Shown one piece after another: positions 1 to 10,684 of a DNA stretch of 45,916 nt. Numbering within the stretch: position 1 is the stretch's first letter; the number at the start of each line of letters is the position of its first letter. Source of the DNA: an uncultured Magnetospirillum sp. (GTDB lineage Bacteria; Pseudomonadota; Alphaproteobacteria; Rhodospirillales; Magnetospirillaceae); assembly GCF_903853455.1 (NCBI RefSeq), contig NZ_CAINTR010000142.1, positions 1-45,916 on the forward strand, written 5' to 3'. The notes beneath the pieces are model-generated. The model was not told where the DNA came from and searched no databases. It saw only the letters and a list, made by a program, of their open reading frames with translations. The position numbers and the translations under genes were made by a program.

Positions 1-83
1 CCGCCGACCGCCCGCGCAAGGCCCTCCGAAGCCTGACATCCTTCTTCAAGCGCGGCATTCGCCGCCTTCAGGCCATCTTCCAA
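1..83 (-). CDS. Possible start of a gene leaving the left edge (phasin-like?)
   Basis: One minus-strand frame is open to the edge and reads, after a possible TTG start at 83, as an alanine- and glutamate-rich helical peptide containing GLKAANAALEEGCQASEGLA. That composition is reminiscent of the helical core of phasin-type granule proteins, but the match is weak and only about 27 residues are visible. No ATG or convincing ribosome binding site supports the start: a purine stretch (ggggagg) lies about 15 bases upstream of the TTG. The frame continues open further upstream, so the true start may be elsewhere. It would be divergent from the gene at 282. Confidence 0.3.
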   Translation of the reverse strand, partial: MEDGLKAANAALEEGCQASEGLARAVG

Positions 84-234
84 TCCTTCGCCCCATTGCC
101 TCCCCTGTGGCTGGTATGGAGAAACTGAGGGATGGTGAGGGGGGGCGTCACGGATGGCGTTTCGAGGGCATGCGGGAAAGACCCTAAAAAATATGCTTGA
201 TCCGCGGTGGAATTCGCCTTACACCTCAAATCGC

Positions 235-263
235 GATGATGTTGATACTTATTCGCATATAAT
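235..263 (+). promoter_or_regulatory. Candidate promoter with Fur-like operator
   Basis: An AT-rich stretch in GC-rich DNA holds a perfect TATAAT at 258-263. Just upstream, 235-256 can be read in two overlapping registers (235-253 and 238-256), each matching the classical 19-bp Fur consensus at 13 positions. No good -35 hexamer is present. The start codon at 282 is close, so the leader would be very short. Iron control by a Fur/Irr-type repressor is an inference. Confidence 0.35.
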
Positions 264-281
264 TCGAAGGGCCGCTCCCCC

Positions 282-1043
282 ATGAAATTCAGCCTTCTGC
301 CCGCCGCCTTGGCCTTGGCCGCCACCGCGATCCTCGCCGCCGCCAGTGGTGTCCGGGCCGAGTTCAAGGTCCGCTCTCCCGTCGTCGAGAAGGACGAGCT
401 GTCGCTCGAGCAGGTCGGTTCGGCCGGATATTCGCGCAGCGACCGCCGCAGCAACGAGTTGAGCGTGGTGCACGAACTGGAATACGGAGTGAACGACCAC
501 CTGCTGATCGAACTGGAGGGCGAGTGGGCCCGCGAGGCCGGCCCCGGCTCCGACCGCCGCTTCAAGGCCACCACCCTGGGCGGCATGATCGCGCCGTTCG
601 CCCAAGGCGAACTCTGGCTGGACGGCGCGTTCTGGATCGAATACGGCAGGGTCAACGCCACCACCGACCCCGACACCGTCAAGTTCGGCCCCGTCCTGCA
701 AAAGAGCCTCGGCCCCACCACCGTCACCGGCAACTTCTACATGGAAAAGCAGGTGGGGATCCACTCCTCGGGCTATCCGGTCGCCACCTACGGCGCGCAG
801 TGGCGCTACGACTGGCTGAAGGAGCTGGCCCCGGCCATCGAGGTGTTCGGCCAACTGGGCGACGTCAACGGCATGAACAACCCTCGTAACCAGCAGCACC
901 GCGTCGGCCCGGTCCTGACCGGCACCCTCGGCGTGGGCCGCGCCGGAGAGTTCAAATACGAGCTGGGCTACCTCGCCGGCCTGACCAATCTGACCGCCGA
1001 CCACACCGTCAAGTGGAAGGCCGAATACGAGATCGCATTCTAG
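282..1043 (+). CDS. Putative outer-membrane beta-barrel protein
   Basis: The 253-residue product starts with a clear Sec signal peptide (about residues 1-26, ending in VRA) and continues as alternating polar and hydrophobic strands rich in aromatic residues and Gly. It ends in Phe, as outer-membrane barrels do. I do not recognise a named family; its size suits an 8-12 strand barrel. GAAGG at 265-269 is about 12 bases before the ATG. The stop is followed after 14 bases by a cupredoxin gene on the same strand, so the two are probably co-transcribed and exported together. A role in metal handling is inferred from that neighbour and from the Fur-like site upstream. Confidence 0.75.
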   Translation: MKFSLLPAALALAATAILAAASGVRAEFKVRSPVVEKDELSLEQVGSAGYSRSDRRSNELSVVHELEYGVNDHLLIELEGEWAREAGPGSDRRFKATTLGGMIAPFAQGELWLDGAFWIEYGRVNATTDPDTVKFGPVLQKSLGPTTVTGNFYMEKQVGIHSSGYPVATYGAQWRYDWLKELAPAIEVFGQLGDVNGMNNPRNQQHRVGPVLTGTLGVGRAGEFKYELGYLAGLTNLTADHTVKWKAEYEIAF

Positions 1044-1057
1044 CAAAGGAACGCCGC

Positions 1058-1387
1058 ATGCGGATGAGAACGACACTGGCGCTGGCCCTGGTTGCCTTCG
1101 CTCTCCCGGCTTTGGCGGCCGACGGCGACGCCTACGAGCTGGTCATCAAGAACCACCGCTTCAGCCCGGATCGCCTGGAAATTCCGGCTGGCAAGAAGGT
1201 GACCCTGGTGGTGCGCAATCTGGACGACACTCCCGAGGAATTCGAAAGCCACGACCTGAAACGCGAGAAGGTGGTCAAGGGCGGCGACGAAATCCGGGTC
1301 ATCGTCGGGCCGCTTAATGCCGGCGAATATGCGTTCGTGGGCGAATACCACGAAGACACCGCCAAGGGCGTCGTGGTCGCCAAATGA
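1058..1387 (+). CDS. Periplasmic cupredoxin-like protein
   Basis: The 109-residue protein has a signal peptide (MRMRTTLALALVAFALPALA) followed by a compact beta-rich domain with the pattern YELVIKNHRFSP, IPAGKKVTLVVRN and a C-terminal GEYAFVGEYHEDTAKG. This is the cupredoxin_1 fold found with FTR1-type iron permeases and in EfeO-like proteins. The usual Cys-x(n)-His-x(n)-Met copper loop is not seen; His and Glu/Asp residues (FESHDLK, YHEDT) are the plausible metal ligands. The start at 1058 is chosen because AAAGGA at 1045-1050 sits 7 bases upstream and the signal peptide follows directly; an upstream in-frame ATG at 1013 lies inside the preceding gene. It may bind iron or copper in the periplasm. 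Confidence 0.8.
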   Translation: MRMRTTLALALVAFALPALAADGDAYELVIKNHRFSPDRLEIPAGKKVTLVVRNLDDTPEEFESHDLKREKVVKGGDEIRVIVGPLNAGEYAFVGEYHEDTAKGVVVAK

Positions 1388-1421
1388 CAAGGCCCGCGCC
1401 GGGGATGTGGCACGGGCCTTG
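1388..1421 (+). terminator. Hairpin after the cupredoxin gene
   Basis: Arms of 13 bases (CAAGGCCCGCGCC and GGCACGGGCCTTG, one mismatch) with an 8-base loop begin directly after the cupredoxin stop codon. No T-run follows on the plus strand. The stem separates this gene from the convergent gene ending at 1483. Confidence 0.6.
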
Positions 1422-1482
1422 ATCTTCGTCGCTCCAATCGGAGAGAACTTTGGAGTTAAGACGGCGGAGGACAATTGACGCC

Positions 1483-1950
1483 CTAATTCTTTACTTCCAT
1501 AACACTGCCGTCACGCTCGTCAACCTGGAACACGTGGGCCTTGCTTGCGCTGTCCTCCACGTGGACCAGAAATGTTGCGGACTTATATTCCATTGATACA
1601 AGCTTGAACTTTCCCTGCCCCAATACGGATTTCACGGCAGCATCGCCACTGATTTCCTTACCTTGGATGTCAGCGTGAACGGCATGACCAAAGATAGCCC
1701 GCTGGAAAATCTTGCCGGTTTTCCCATTAACGGCAACAATCAGGAGATTGTTATCGCTGTCGGCAACCGCAGCCGTGCAGATGGCGCCTTGCCTGCAAAA
1801 TATAGAGTGCGCATCATACCCATCAATTGCAAGCTTATGAACAACATCCTCAATTGGAAGCGTCTCTGTATTTCCAGCAAACGCGCCTATCGGCGCTAAT
1901 GCTGGAATCGATATTGTGCATGCAAACGCAATGGCCTTCGTTATTCTCAT
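1483..1950 (-). CDS. Periplasmic protein with two PepSY-like repeats
   Basis: The 155-residue product has a signal peptide (residues 1-25, ending GAFA) and two repeats of about 60 residues, each ending in the PepSY-like pattern of a hydrophobic strand followed by a D/NxxTGK-type turn: first VAVNGKTGKIFQ, then FQVDERDGSVMEVK. Two cysteines (IFCRQGAIC) could form a disulfide. GGGAGG lies 6 bases before the ATG. Base composition is visibly AT-richer (many AAT, ATA, TTA codons) than the neighbours, which suggests acquisition from elsewhere. PepSY domains often bind or inhibit partner enzymes; its partner is unknown. A relic of a second copy lies just upstream at 2020-2076. Confidence 0.7.
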   Translation of the reverse strand: MRITKAIAFACTISIPALAPIGAFAGNTETLPIEDVVHKLAIDGYDAHSIFCRQGAICTAAVADSDNNLLIVAVNGKTGKIFQRAIFGHAVHADIQGKEISGDAAVKSVLGQGKFKLVSMEYKSATFLVHVEDSASKAHVFQVDERDGSVMEVKN

Positions 1951-2019
1951 TTTAGCCTCCCTATTCGCACCAGTTCGTCGCGCTGAAACGCCGCCCCAAG
2001 CCCCTCAGACACGATCAAA

Positions 2020-2076
2020 TCATTTAATCTCAGCGACAGTGCCGGTCCTTTCATCGACGGCCAGCAAGACGGATTC
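2020..2076 (-). pseudogene. Relic of a paralogous PepSY-like C-terminus
   Basis: The minus-strand frame ending at 2020 reads ESVLLAVDERTGTVAEIK then stop, which parallels the C-terminus of the adjacent protein (VFQVDERDGSVMEVKN): VDER-G-V-E-K positions agree. No start codon or rest of the gene is readable upstream, where a purine-rich run (ggaggggggcaggggg) interrupts. I interpret it as the remaining 3' end of a duplicated gene. The match is short, so chance is not excluded. Confidence 0.45.
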
Positions 2077-2134
2077 CCTCCCCCTGCCCCCCTCCTGAGC
2101 CGCTGATGAACAGAACCGACACGTCCTCGGCCGG

Positions 2135-3604
2135 TCAGAAGGCGAACCACAGCCCGGTGTAGAGCAGGTTGTTGTCGCCTGCGTTGCGGCCGCTGTTGTC
2201 GTAGTTGTCCTTGGCGCCGTTGAACTTGTCATAGGCGGTGTACTGGGCGAACAGCCGGATATTGTTATAGGGATAGCCCCAGGTGTCCTCGTGACCGAAC
2301 GGAGTGTAGTCCAACTGGACCGTCCAATAGGCGGAATTGGGCTTGGCGACGCGGGTGGTGTACAGCCCGGTGTCCTGGTTGCCCACCGTCACCGTCCGCG
2401 ACACCGTGATGCCGTAGTCGTTCTGGAAATAGTACGAGCCGGTGGCACGGAAGGTCGTCAGCTTGTCGCGCGGATTCTGGCTGTTGGTCAGGCCAATATC
2501 GGTGTTCGCCTGGGCATTGTTGGTGGCGCCCCAGTACTGCCGCTCCTGCAGGATGAAGCCATAGAGCGAGACGATATGGTCGCCGCCGGCGAAGGTCCCC
2601 TGGTAGGTGGCGTCGAGGGCGTAATCGGTGAGCTTGTCCGTGCCGTACTGGCGCAGCGCCATGCCGAACGGCAGGCTGGTGTTGCCGCTGCCGGGCTGGG
2701 CCGTGGTGCCGGGAGATTGCCGCGCCACCATGCCGAAGGTGCCCAACTCCACATAATGCTCGTCGAAGGTATGCTGCAACGCCAGGCGCCAATAGGGGTT
2801 GAACGCCCCCAGGCGCGCCGCGCTGTCGGCGCCGATCTGGCCGAGCGCGGCCTGAGGCGCGCGCGACAGGCCGGAATAGTTGCTGAATTCGGCGTAAATC
2901 AGGTCGTCCCATAGGCCGTAGATGCCTTCACCCACCACCTTCTGCCCCTGAGCCCCCAGCAGCAGCGGCGACGTGGCCGGCGACAGCGAGCCGAGGCCCG
3001 CCTTGACATAGGGGAAGCCCCAGGCCGGGGTGGTCTGCCAGGCATCCTGCACCGTCGGGTTGTTGTTGACCGTGGCGCCCAGCAGCAGGTCGGTGCCGCC
3101 GATCTCGAATGTGTCGGCCAAGCGGATGTCGGTGTTGTCCCAGGCGAAGTTCTTGTTGACGCCGTTATAGGTCGCCTGCGCCAGCATGCCCAGTTTGCCG
3201 TAGACCGTGCCGCCGTAGAAAATCGCCGCCTGATCCAGGGTCCAGTTGTCGTTGGCGGCGAAGCGCCCCTGGCGAACGTTGGATTGGGTCGCCGAACCGG
3301 CGGAGTCCGGCAACTCGGTGCCGCGCCGCATGTCCTTGTTCACGTGGTTGTAGCCGCCGAAGATCATTCCAGACAGATGTTCGGCCGGATTGGTAATGTT
3401 TTCGCCGAGGGTGTAGCCCATCAGCTTGAACTTGCGGCCGAAATCGGTGAGCTGGGGACCGAAGCCGCCCACATGGCAGCTGATGCACTCCAGCCCGGTC
3501 TGGCGAGCGAAAGCCGGCATGGCCTCGGCCGATTGCGGCAGCAGCAGGAGGGCCGCGACGGCCAGGGCGGCCATCACCCCCGTGAACTTGTAGGTCCGAA
3601 TCAT
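2135..3604 (-). CDS. Fused monoheme c-type cytochrome / outer-membrane barrel (Cyc2-like)
   Basis: The 489-residue protein has a signal peptide (1-28, ending SAEA) followed at once by MPAFARQTGLECISCHVGGF, with one heme c motif, Cys40-Ile-Ser-Cys43-His44. The rest is a long series of amphipathic strands with many Tyr/Trp/Phe and Asn turns, and it ends in Phe (LWFAF), typical of a porin inserted by the BAM machinery. A small N-terminal cytochrome fused to a porin of about 400 residues is the architecture of Cyc2, the outer-membrane Fe(II) oxidase, whose heme region shares the FARQTG-x2-C-x2-CH pattern. A role in moving electrons across the outer membrane is inferred. The gene is divergent from a metal-type two-component system. 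An alternative is an uncharacterised cytochrome-porin for another donor. Confidence 0.8.
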   Translation of the reverse strand: MIRTYKFTGVMAALAVAALLLLPQSAEAMPAFARQTGLECISCHVGGFGPQLTDFGRKFKLMGYTLGENITNPAEHLSGMIFGGYNHVNKDMRRGTELPDSAGSATQSNVRQGRFAANDNWTLDQAAIFYGGTVYGKLGMLAQATYNGVNKNFAWDNTDIRLADTFEIGGTDLLLGATVNNNPTVQDAWQTTPAWGFPYVKAGLGSLSPATSPLLLGAQGQKVVGEGIYGLWDDLIYAEFSNYSGLSRAPQAALGQIGADSAARLGAFNPYWRLALQHTFDEHYVELGTFGMVARQSPGTTAQPGSGNTSLPFGMALRQYGTDKLTDYALDATYQGTFAGGDHIVSLYGFILQERQYWGATNNAQANTDIGLTNSQNPRDKLTTFRATGSYYFQNDYGITVSRTVTVGNQDTGLYTTRVAKPNSAYWTVQLDYTPFGHEDTWGYPYNNIRLFAQYTAYDKFNGAKDNYDNSGRNAGDNNLLYTGLWFAF

Positions 3605-3650
3605 GCGAGCCCCCCGGAAAGCCCTGAAAATAATGCCAGAATTGACGGGG

Positions 3651-3704
3651 GCTAATTTAGCGGCTGCACATGACGCACCGATGACCCGAAGATTAATTCT
3701 TCGG
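3651..3704. promoter_or_regulatory. Palindromes in the divergent cytochrome / two-component control region
   Basis: The 194-base gap between the cytochrome gene and the response regulator contains two AT-rich palindromes: GCTAATTTAGC at 3651-3661 and CCGAAGATTAATTCTTCGG at 3686-3704 (7-bp arms, 5-base centre). Both are placed where a regulator could act on either gene. A TTAA-N7-TTCA near-match to a CtrA site follows at about 3715-3729. No canonical CusR or CopR box was found. Confidence 0.4.
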
Positions 3705-3798
3705 CCCCCTTTCTTAACCTGCGGTTCATGTTGGCGTAATCTTCCGCCTCTATCTTGGAGGCCTTATCCTGAGTTGAACGCGGGCGGGGGGGCCGACC

Positions 3799-4473
3799 AT
3801 GAAGCTTCTCATCGTCGAGGACGAAAAGAAAAGCGCGAGCTACCTGAAGAAAGGCCTCCAGGAGGCCGGCTTCGTCGTCGATGTGGCCGACAATGGCGAG
3901 GACGGCCTCGACATGGCGCTGCGCGGCGATTACGACCTTGCCCTGCTCGACATCATGCTGCCGGGATGCGATGGCTGGCACATCTTGACCGAGCTGCGCC
4001 GGCGCGGCCTCGATCTGCCGGTGATGTTCCTGACCGCCCGCGACGGGGTGGAGGACCGGGTCAAGGGGCTGGAACTGGGCGCCGACGATTACCTGCCCAA
4101 GCCCTTCGCCTTTTCCGAACTGGTGGCGCGCCTGCGCACGGTTTTGCGGCGGGGACCGGTCCGGCAGGCGGACGTGCTGACCATCGCCGACCTCGAAGTG
4201 GACGGCCAGCGCCGCAAGGCCACGCGCGGGGGACAGCGGATCGACCTGACCCAGAAGGAATTCAGCCTGCTGTTGCTGTTGTGCCGGCGCAGCGGCGAGG
4301 TGCTGACCCGAACCTATATCGCCGAGCAGGTGTGGGACATGAACTTCGACAGCGAGACCAACGTCATCGACGTCCATATCCGCCGCCTGAGGCAGAAGGT
4401 CGACGACCCCTTCGCTCCGCCTCTCATCCACACCGTCCGTGGGGTGGGCTACGTCCTGGAGCAACGGGCGTGA
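3799..4473 (+). CDS. OmpR-family response regulator (CusR/CopR-like)
   Basis: This 224-residue regulator has an N-terminal receiver domain (about 1-115) with acidic residues Glu7/Asp8, phospho-acceptor Asp51, Thr79 and Lys101, and a C-terminal winged-helix DNA-binding domain (about 128-222) with the typical ending [11 protein letters not shown]. Overall it resembles the heavy-metal group (CusR, CopR, IrlR) of the OmpR family. It should be phosphorylated by the kinase encoded directly after it, whose GTG start overlaps its stop by four bases. The divergent Cyc2-like cytochrome gene is the obvious candidate target; this is inferred from position only. Confidence 0.92.
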   Translation: MKLLIVEDEKKSASYLKKGLQEAGFVVDVADNGEDGLDMALRGDYDLALLDIMLPGCDGWHILTELRRRGLDLPVMFLTARDGVEDRVKGLELGADDYLPKPFAFSELVARLRTVLRRGPVRQADVLTIADLEVDGQRRKATRGGQRIDLTQKEFSLLLLLCRRSGEVLTRTYIAEQVWDMNFDSETNVIDVHIRRLRQKVDDPFAPPLIHTVRGVGYVLEQRA

Positions 4474-5864
4474 CCGCGCTTGCCTCGGTGGTCCGGATGT
4501 TGTGTCAGTTCCGGTCGTCCCTGGCCATGCGTCTGACCGTTTGGTTCGCGGTGATGGCCTTCGTGCTGTTGTTCGCGGCGACGCTGCTGATGTATTGGAG
4601 GGTCGCCGCTCATCTGACGTCCGAGGACGAGATGGTGGTCAGCACCAAGTTGATGCTGGTCGAGGCGCTGCTGTCCGATGCGTTGCCGCCGCCGACCACG
4701 GTTCAGATGCTGGCCAATTCCGGCGAATCGTACCTGGATCGGGATACGTTCGTCCGCGTTCTCCGCCCCGATGGCAGTATCCTGGCGCAGACGGACGGAA
4801 TGGATTCCGAGCTTCCCGCCGCCACCATCCCCTCATGGCGGAAGCCCACGGTCATTCATGGCCTGTCGGGGCGGCCCTATTGGGTGGCGGCGTCCAAGGT
4901 GAACGACAACACCGTCCAGGTCGCCACCGAGGCCGACGACGAAGGGCGGCTGCTGGCTCCCTATCGCGGGCGCATGTGGGGGCTGTTCGGGCTGGCTTTC
5001 GCGGTCGCGGGCGCGATCGGCTACCGTATCGCCCTTCACGGCATCCGGCCGGTGCGGACATTGGTCGAGACCATGCGCGGGATCGAGAGCTCCACCCTGG
5101 ACAAGCGCATCGACGTCTCGCGCCTGCCGATGGAACTGGCGGCCCTGGGCGAGACCTTCAACGCCATGCTGGAGCGGCTTCAACGCTCGTTCGACCGGGT
5201 TTCCCAATTTTCCGACGACATCGCGCACCAGTTGAGGACACCGCTCGGCATCGTTCGCGGGCAGATCGAGGTGGCCTTGCGGGCGGAGCGATCCTCCGCT
5301 GATTATCGGGACATTCTCGAATCCTCGCTGGAAGAAATCGTGACCCTGTCGGATCTCGTCCATCGCATGCTGTTTCTGGCCCGTGCCGAGAACCAGGCGA
5401 TGGCGCTGACCCGCGAGGCGGTCGATATGGGGCGCGAGGTGCTGGCCGTCCACGACCTGTACGAACCGGTGGCGAGCGAGGCCGGCGTGATTTTCGACGT
5501 GGTCATTCCCGATCCGCCGCCCATGGCCGTCATCGACCGCCTGCTGACCCTGCGCGCCGTCGGCAATCTGGTGTCGAACGCCATCCGCTACACGCCGCCC
5601 GGCGGGAGGGTGACCATCGCCGTCGGGTCGGACAAGGAGGGGGCGCGAATCACGGTGGCCGACACCGGATGCGGCATCGCGCCGGACCACCTTCCCCATA
5701 TGTTCGACCGCTTCTACCGGGTCGAACGGGCGGGGACGGGGGGGCGGTCCGGGCTTGGCTTGGCGATCGTCAAGGCCATCGCCGAGCTTCACGGCGGTGG
5801 CGTCGGCATCACCAGCGCCGTCGGGGTGGGCACTCAGGTCACGATCCGCTTTCCCCCATCCTGA
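4470..5864 (+). CDS. Heavy-metal-type sensor histidine kinase (CusS-like)
   Basis: The 464-residue kinase has a transmembrane helix near residues 22-42, a periplasmic sensor of about 125 residues, a second helix near 168-186, a HAMP linker, a dimerisation domain with phospho-accepting His253 ([12 protein letters not shown]), and an ATPase domain with N box ([13 protein letters not shown]), G1 ([10 protein letters not shown]) and G2 (GLGLAI). GTG at 4470 is chosen because it overlaps the regulator stop (GTGA), the usual sign of translational coupling; ATG at 4497 is an alternative. The sensor contains no obvious Cys/Met/His metal cluster. It ends 7 bases before the convergent kinase gene at 5872, so the two transcripts must meet or overlap. 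Confidence 0.9.
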   Translation: MTALASVVRMLCQFRSSLAMRLTVWFAVMAFVLLFAATLLMYWRVAAHLTSEDEMVVSTKLMLVEALLSDALPPPTTVQMLANSGESYLDRDTFVRVLRPDGSILAQTDGMDSELPAATIPSWRKPTVIHGLSGRPYWVAASKVNDNTVQVATEADDEGRLLAPYRGRMWGLFGLAFAVAGAIGYRIALHGIRPVRTLVETMRGIESSTLDKRIDVSRLPMELAALGETFNAMLERLQRSFDRVSQFSDDIAHQLRTPLGIVRGQIEVALRAERSSADYRDILESSLEEIVTLSDLVHRMLFLARAENQAMALTREAVDMGREVLAVHDLYEPVASEAGVIFDVVIPDPPPMAVIDRLLTLRAVGNLVSNAIRYTPPGGRVTIAVGSDKEGARITVADTGCGIAPDHLPHMFDRFYRVERAGTGGRSGLGLAIVKAIAELHGGGVGITSAVGVGTQVTIRFPPS

Positions 5865-5871
5865 CCCGGGT

Positions 5872-8475
<2,604 letters not shown>

Positions 8476-8777
8476 ATCTTTCGTTCGGGATATTACACCC
8501 TAGGGTTAATAGGGGAAAGCCTTTAGGGCGAACCGGGACTGGCCTGCCCGCGAGGCCGCAAGATGTAGCAGATATGCGCCGTGCAGGACGTTAAACATCC
8601 GCTACGGTGGGGGGCTCGTCGTCATCATAATCCGTATCATTTTGTTGCAATCGACTGTCCGTGACATCAACTAATACTTTATTGCGGTGCGGCGGAATGG
8701 TCATACCTTTTCCCAGAAGCTATCGGAGAAGAATGGGGACAATATTCTTATGGGAAATGCCGTGGTGGAGTTACTCC
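8476..8777. other. Intergenic region between kinase and Aer-type operon
   Basis: The 302 bases between divergent genes hold no credible coding frame. An imperfect palindrome, ATTACACCCTAGGGTTAAT at 8492-8510 (perfect ACCCTAGGGT core), lies 17 bases from the kinase start and is a candidate operator. AAGAAT/ATTCTT half-sites at 8729-8749 flank the region before the PAS gene. No clear -35/-10 pair was recognised. Confidence 0.35.
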
Positions 8778-9302
8778 ATGTCAATGAGCGATCAAATCAC
8801 GGGGGTCGAAGTTTTCTTCGACAAGGACGAGGTCATCGTCAGCAAAACCTGCCCCAAGGGGACGATTACCTATGCCAACCGCACCTTCCTGACGGTGAGC
8901 GAGTATTCCGAGGATGAAGTCATCGGCAAGCCGCATAACCTGATCCGTCACCCGGACATGCCGCGCTGCATCTTCAAGCTTCTGTGGGAGCGGCTGCTGG
9001 GCGGCGGCGGAATCTTCGCCTATGTGGTCAACCGCACCAAGCGCGGCGACCACTATTGGGTGCTGGCCCATGTGACGCCCAGCTTCGATGCCGAACACCG
9101 CATCGTCGGGTTCCATTCCAGCCGGCGGGTGCCGGACCGTGCCCCGCTGGACGACGCGATCATCCCCCTGTACCGGACCCTGAGCCAGACCGAACGGCAG
9201 GCCGCCGACCCCAAGGCCGGGTTGCAGGCCTCCTCCGACCTGCTGCAGGCGATCCTTCAGGACAAAGGAGTCGGCTATGACCAGTTCGTCGTCTCTCTTT
9301 AA
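8778..9302 (+). CDS. Aer-type FAD-binding PAS redox sensor, stand-alone
   Basis: The 174-residue soluble protein is an Aer-type PAS domain with [10 protein letters not shown] and [13 protein letters not shown] signatures. Counting from the start at 8778, Asn34, Arg57, His58 and Asp60 fall at the same numbers as the residues important for FAD binding in E. coli Aer. There is no transmembrane helix or signalling domain; the last 40 residues are helical and Gln/Ala-rich. GGAG 7 bases upstream supports 8778, with a second ATG two codons later; a longer frame from 8661 has no support. Its 3' end overlaps the next gene by 26 bases, an MCP with a bare membrane anchor. The two together make a split Aer oxygen/redox taxis receptor. 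Confidence 0.88.
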   Translation: MSMSDQITGVEVFFDKDEVIVSKTCPKGTITYANRTFLTVSEYSEDEVIGKPHNLIRHPDMPRCIFKLLWERLLGGGGIFAYVVNRTKRGDHYWVLAHVTPSFDAEHRIVGFHSSRRVPDRAPLDDAIIPLYRTLSQTERQAADPKAGLQASSDLLQAILQDKGVGYDQFVVSL

Positions 9303-10587
9303 CGCCCGCATGGCCATGACGGCCGCCGCGATCCTGTTCGCGGTGATCGTGGCGGCGGAACCGTTGCAAGGCCAGGTCCAGCCATGGATTCTGGGGATCG
9401 CCGCCCTCGGGCTGGTCGCGTCGCTGGCGGCGGTGGCCCTGCTGCTGCGGTTGCGCGCGCGGCTGGCTTCGGCGGTGGCCACCATGCGCTCGGTGGCGCG
9501 CGGCGATTTCGAGGCCCGTCTGGTTGGGATCCGCGAGGGCGGCTTGACCGGCGAACTGTTGCACAGCGTCAACGGCCTGATCGACCGCGCCGATGCCTTC
9601 GTCCGCGAGGCGGCGGAATCCATGGAGTATGTCAGCCGTGGCAGCTATTACCGCCGCATCGTCGAGCGGGGCATGCTGGGCAGTTTCCTCAACGCGTCGA
9701 AAATCATCAACGCCGCCACCATCGCCATGGACCGCAAGGTGACCGACTTCGCCACCGTCACTTCCCATTTCGAAAGCACCGTCGGCAAGGTGGTGGACCT
9801 GACCGCCGCCGCCGCCACCGAATTGCAGGCCACCGCCGAAGGCATGGAGCGGATCGCCGTCGGCACCAGCTCCACCGCCATCACGGTCTCCGCCGCCGCC
9901 GAGGAGGCTTCGAGCAACGTGGCCACCGTCGCCGCCGCCGCCGAGGAGTTGTCCGCCGCCATCGCCGAGATCAGCCGGCAGGTCGCCCAATCGACCGCCA
10001 TCGCCCAGGCGGCGGTGGCGCAGGCCGGTCGCACCAACGCCATGGTCCAGGGATTGGCCACGGCCTCGACCAAGATCGGCGAGGTGGTGAACCTGATCAA
10101 CGACATCGCGTCGCAGACCAACCTGCTGGCGCTCAACGCCACGATCGAAGCGGCCAGGGCGGGAGAGGCGGGCAAGGGCTTCGCCGTGGTGGCGGGCGAG
10201 GTCAAGGTCCTGGCGACCCAGACCGCCCGGGCCACCAGCGAGATCGGGGCGCAGATCGCGGCGGTGCAATCGGCGACGGCCGAGTCGGCGGTGGAGATCC
10301 AGTCCATCGCCGCCACCATCGGCAAGATCAGCGACTACGCCGCGGTCATCGCCGCCGCCGTCGAGCAGCAGGGCGCCGCCACCCGCGAGATCGCCCAGAA
10401 CGTCGAGCGCGCCGCCGCCGGCACCACCCAGGTCAGCGGCAATGTCCACAAACTGTCGGACGGGGCCGACGAAACCGGCCACGCCGCCAGCGAGGTTCTG
10501 AGCGCCGCCCACCAGCTGTCGTGCCAATCGGAACAACTGGGCACGGTGGTGGAGGATTTCCTCGGCGAGTTGCGCAAGGTCCTGTGA
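9277..10587 (+). CDS. Methyl-accepting chemotaxis protein with short membrane anchor (Aer partner)
   Basis: The 436-residue transducer has two adjacent transmembrane helices (about 10-28 and 36-58) with almost no periplasmic loop, the topology of Aer rather than a ligand-binding receptor. A HAMP-like segment follows, then an Ala-rich coiled coil and the conserved signalling tip ([20 protein letters not shown]) with its return helix. AAAGGAG sits 6-7 bases before the ATG, inside the upstream PAS gene. The overlap implies coupled translation of sensor and transducer in similar amounts. It lacks a C-terminal NWETF-type CheR tether. It should signal via CheW/CheA; no che genes are in the window. 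Confidence 0.92.
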   Translation: MTSSSSLFNARMAMTAAAILFAVIVAAEPLQGQVQPWILGIAALGLVASLAAVALLLRLRARLASAVATMRSVARGDFEARLVGIREGGLTGELLHSVNGLIDRADAFVREAAESMEYVSRGSYYRRIVERGMLGSFLNASKIINAATIAMDRKVTDFATVTSHFESTVGKVVDLTAAAATELQATAEGMERIAVGTSSTAITVSAAAEEASSNVATVAAAAEELSAAIAEISRQVAQSTAIAQAAVAQAGRTNAMVQGLATASTKIGEVVNLINDIASQTNLLALNATIEAARAGEAGKGFAVVAGEVKVLATQTARATSEIGAQIAAVQSATAESAVEIQSIAATIGKISDYAAVIAAAVEQQGAATREIAQNVERAAAGTTQVSGNVHKLSDGADETGHAASEVLSAAHQLSCQSEQLGTVVEDFLGELRKVL

Positions 10588-10610
10588 CGGGACGGATGTT
10601 CTCGCTTGGT

Positions 10611-10675
10611 TTACCTGGCGCCTGAACGCTGTTTATAACCATATGACATGGTACCATCGACAAGTGTCTCGATGG
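10611..10675 (+). promoter_or_regulatory. Promoter and leader palindrome
   Basis: TTACCT at 10611-10616 and TATAAC at 10634-10639 are 17 bases apart, giving an expected transcript start near 10646. Just downstream, CCATCGA and TCGATGG (10654-10660 and 10669-10675) form a 7-bp inverted repeat around eight bases that would lie in the leader. The same -10 hexamer is used at rpsT. Confidence 0.45.
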
Positions 10676-10684
10676 GGTGGTGCC

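Noticed and set aside
3603-4469. In-frame upstream extension of the CusS-like kinase
   Set aside because: It reads through the response regulator in another frame; the regulator has all catalytic residues and the kinase start is set by the GTGA overlap.
5303-5584. Minus-strand frame inside the CusS-like kinase
   Set aside because: Antisense to the conserved kinase core with Ser/Arg/Thr-rich composition.
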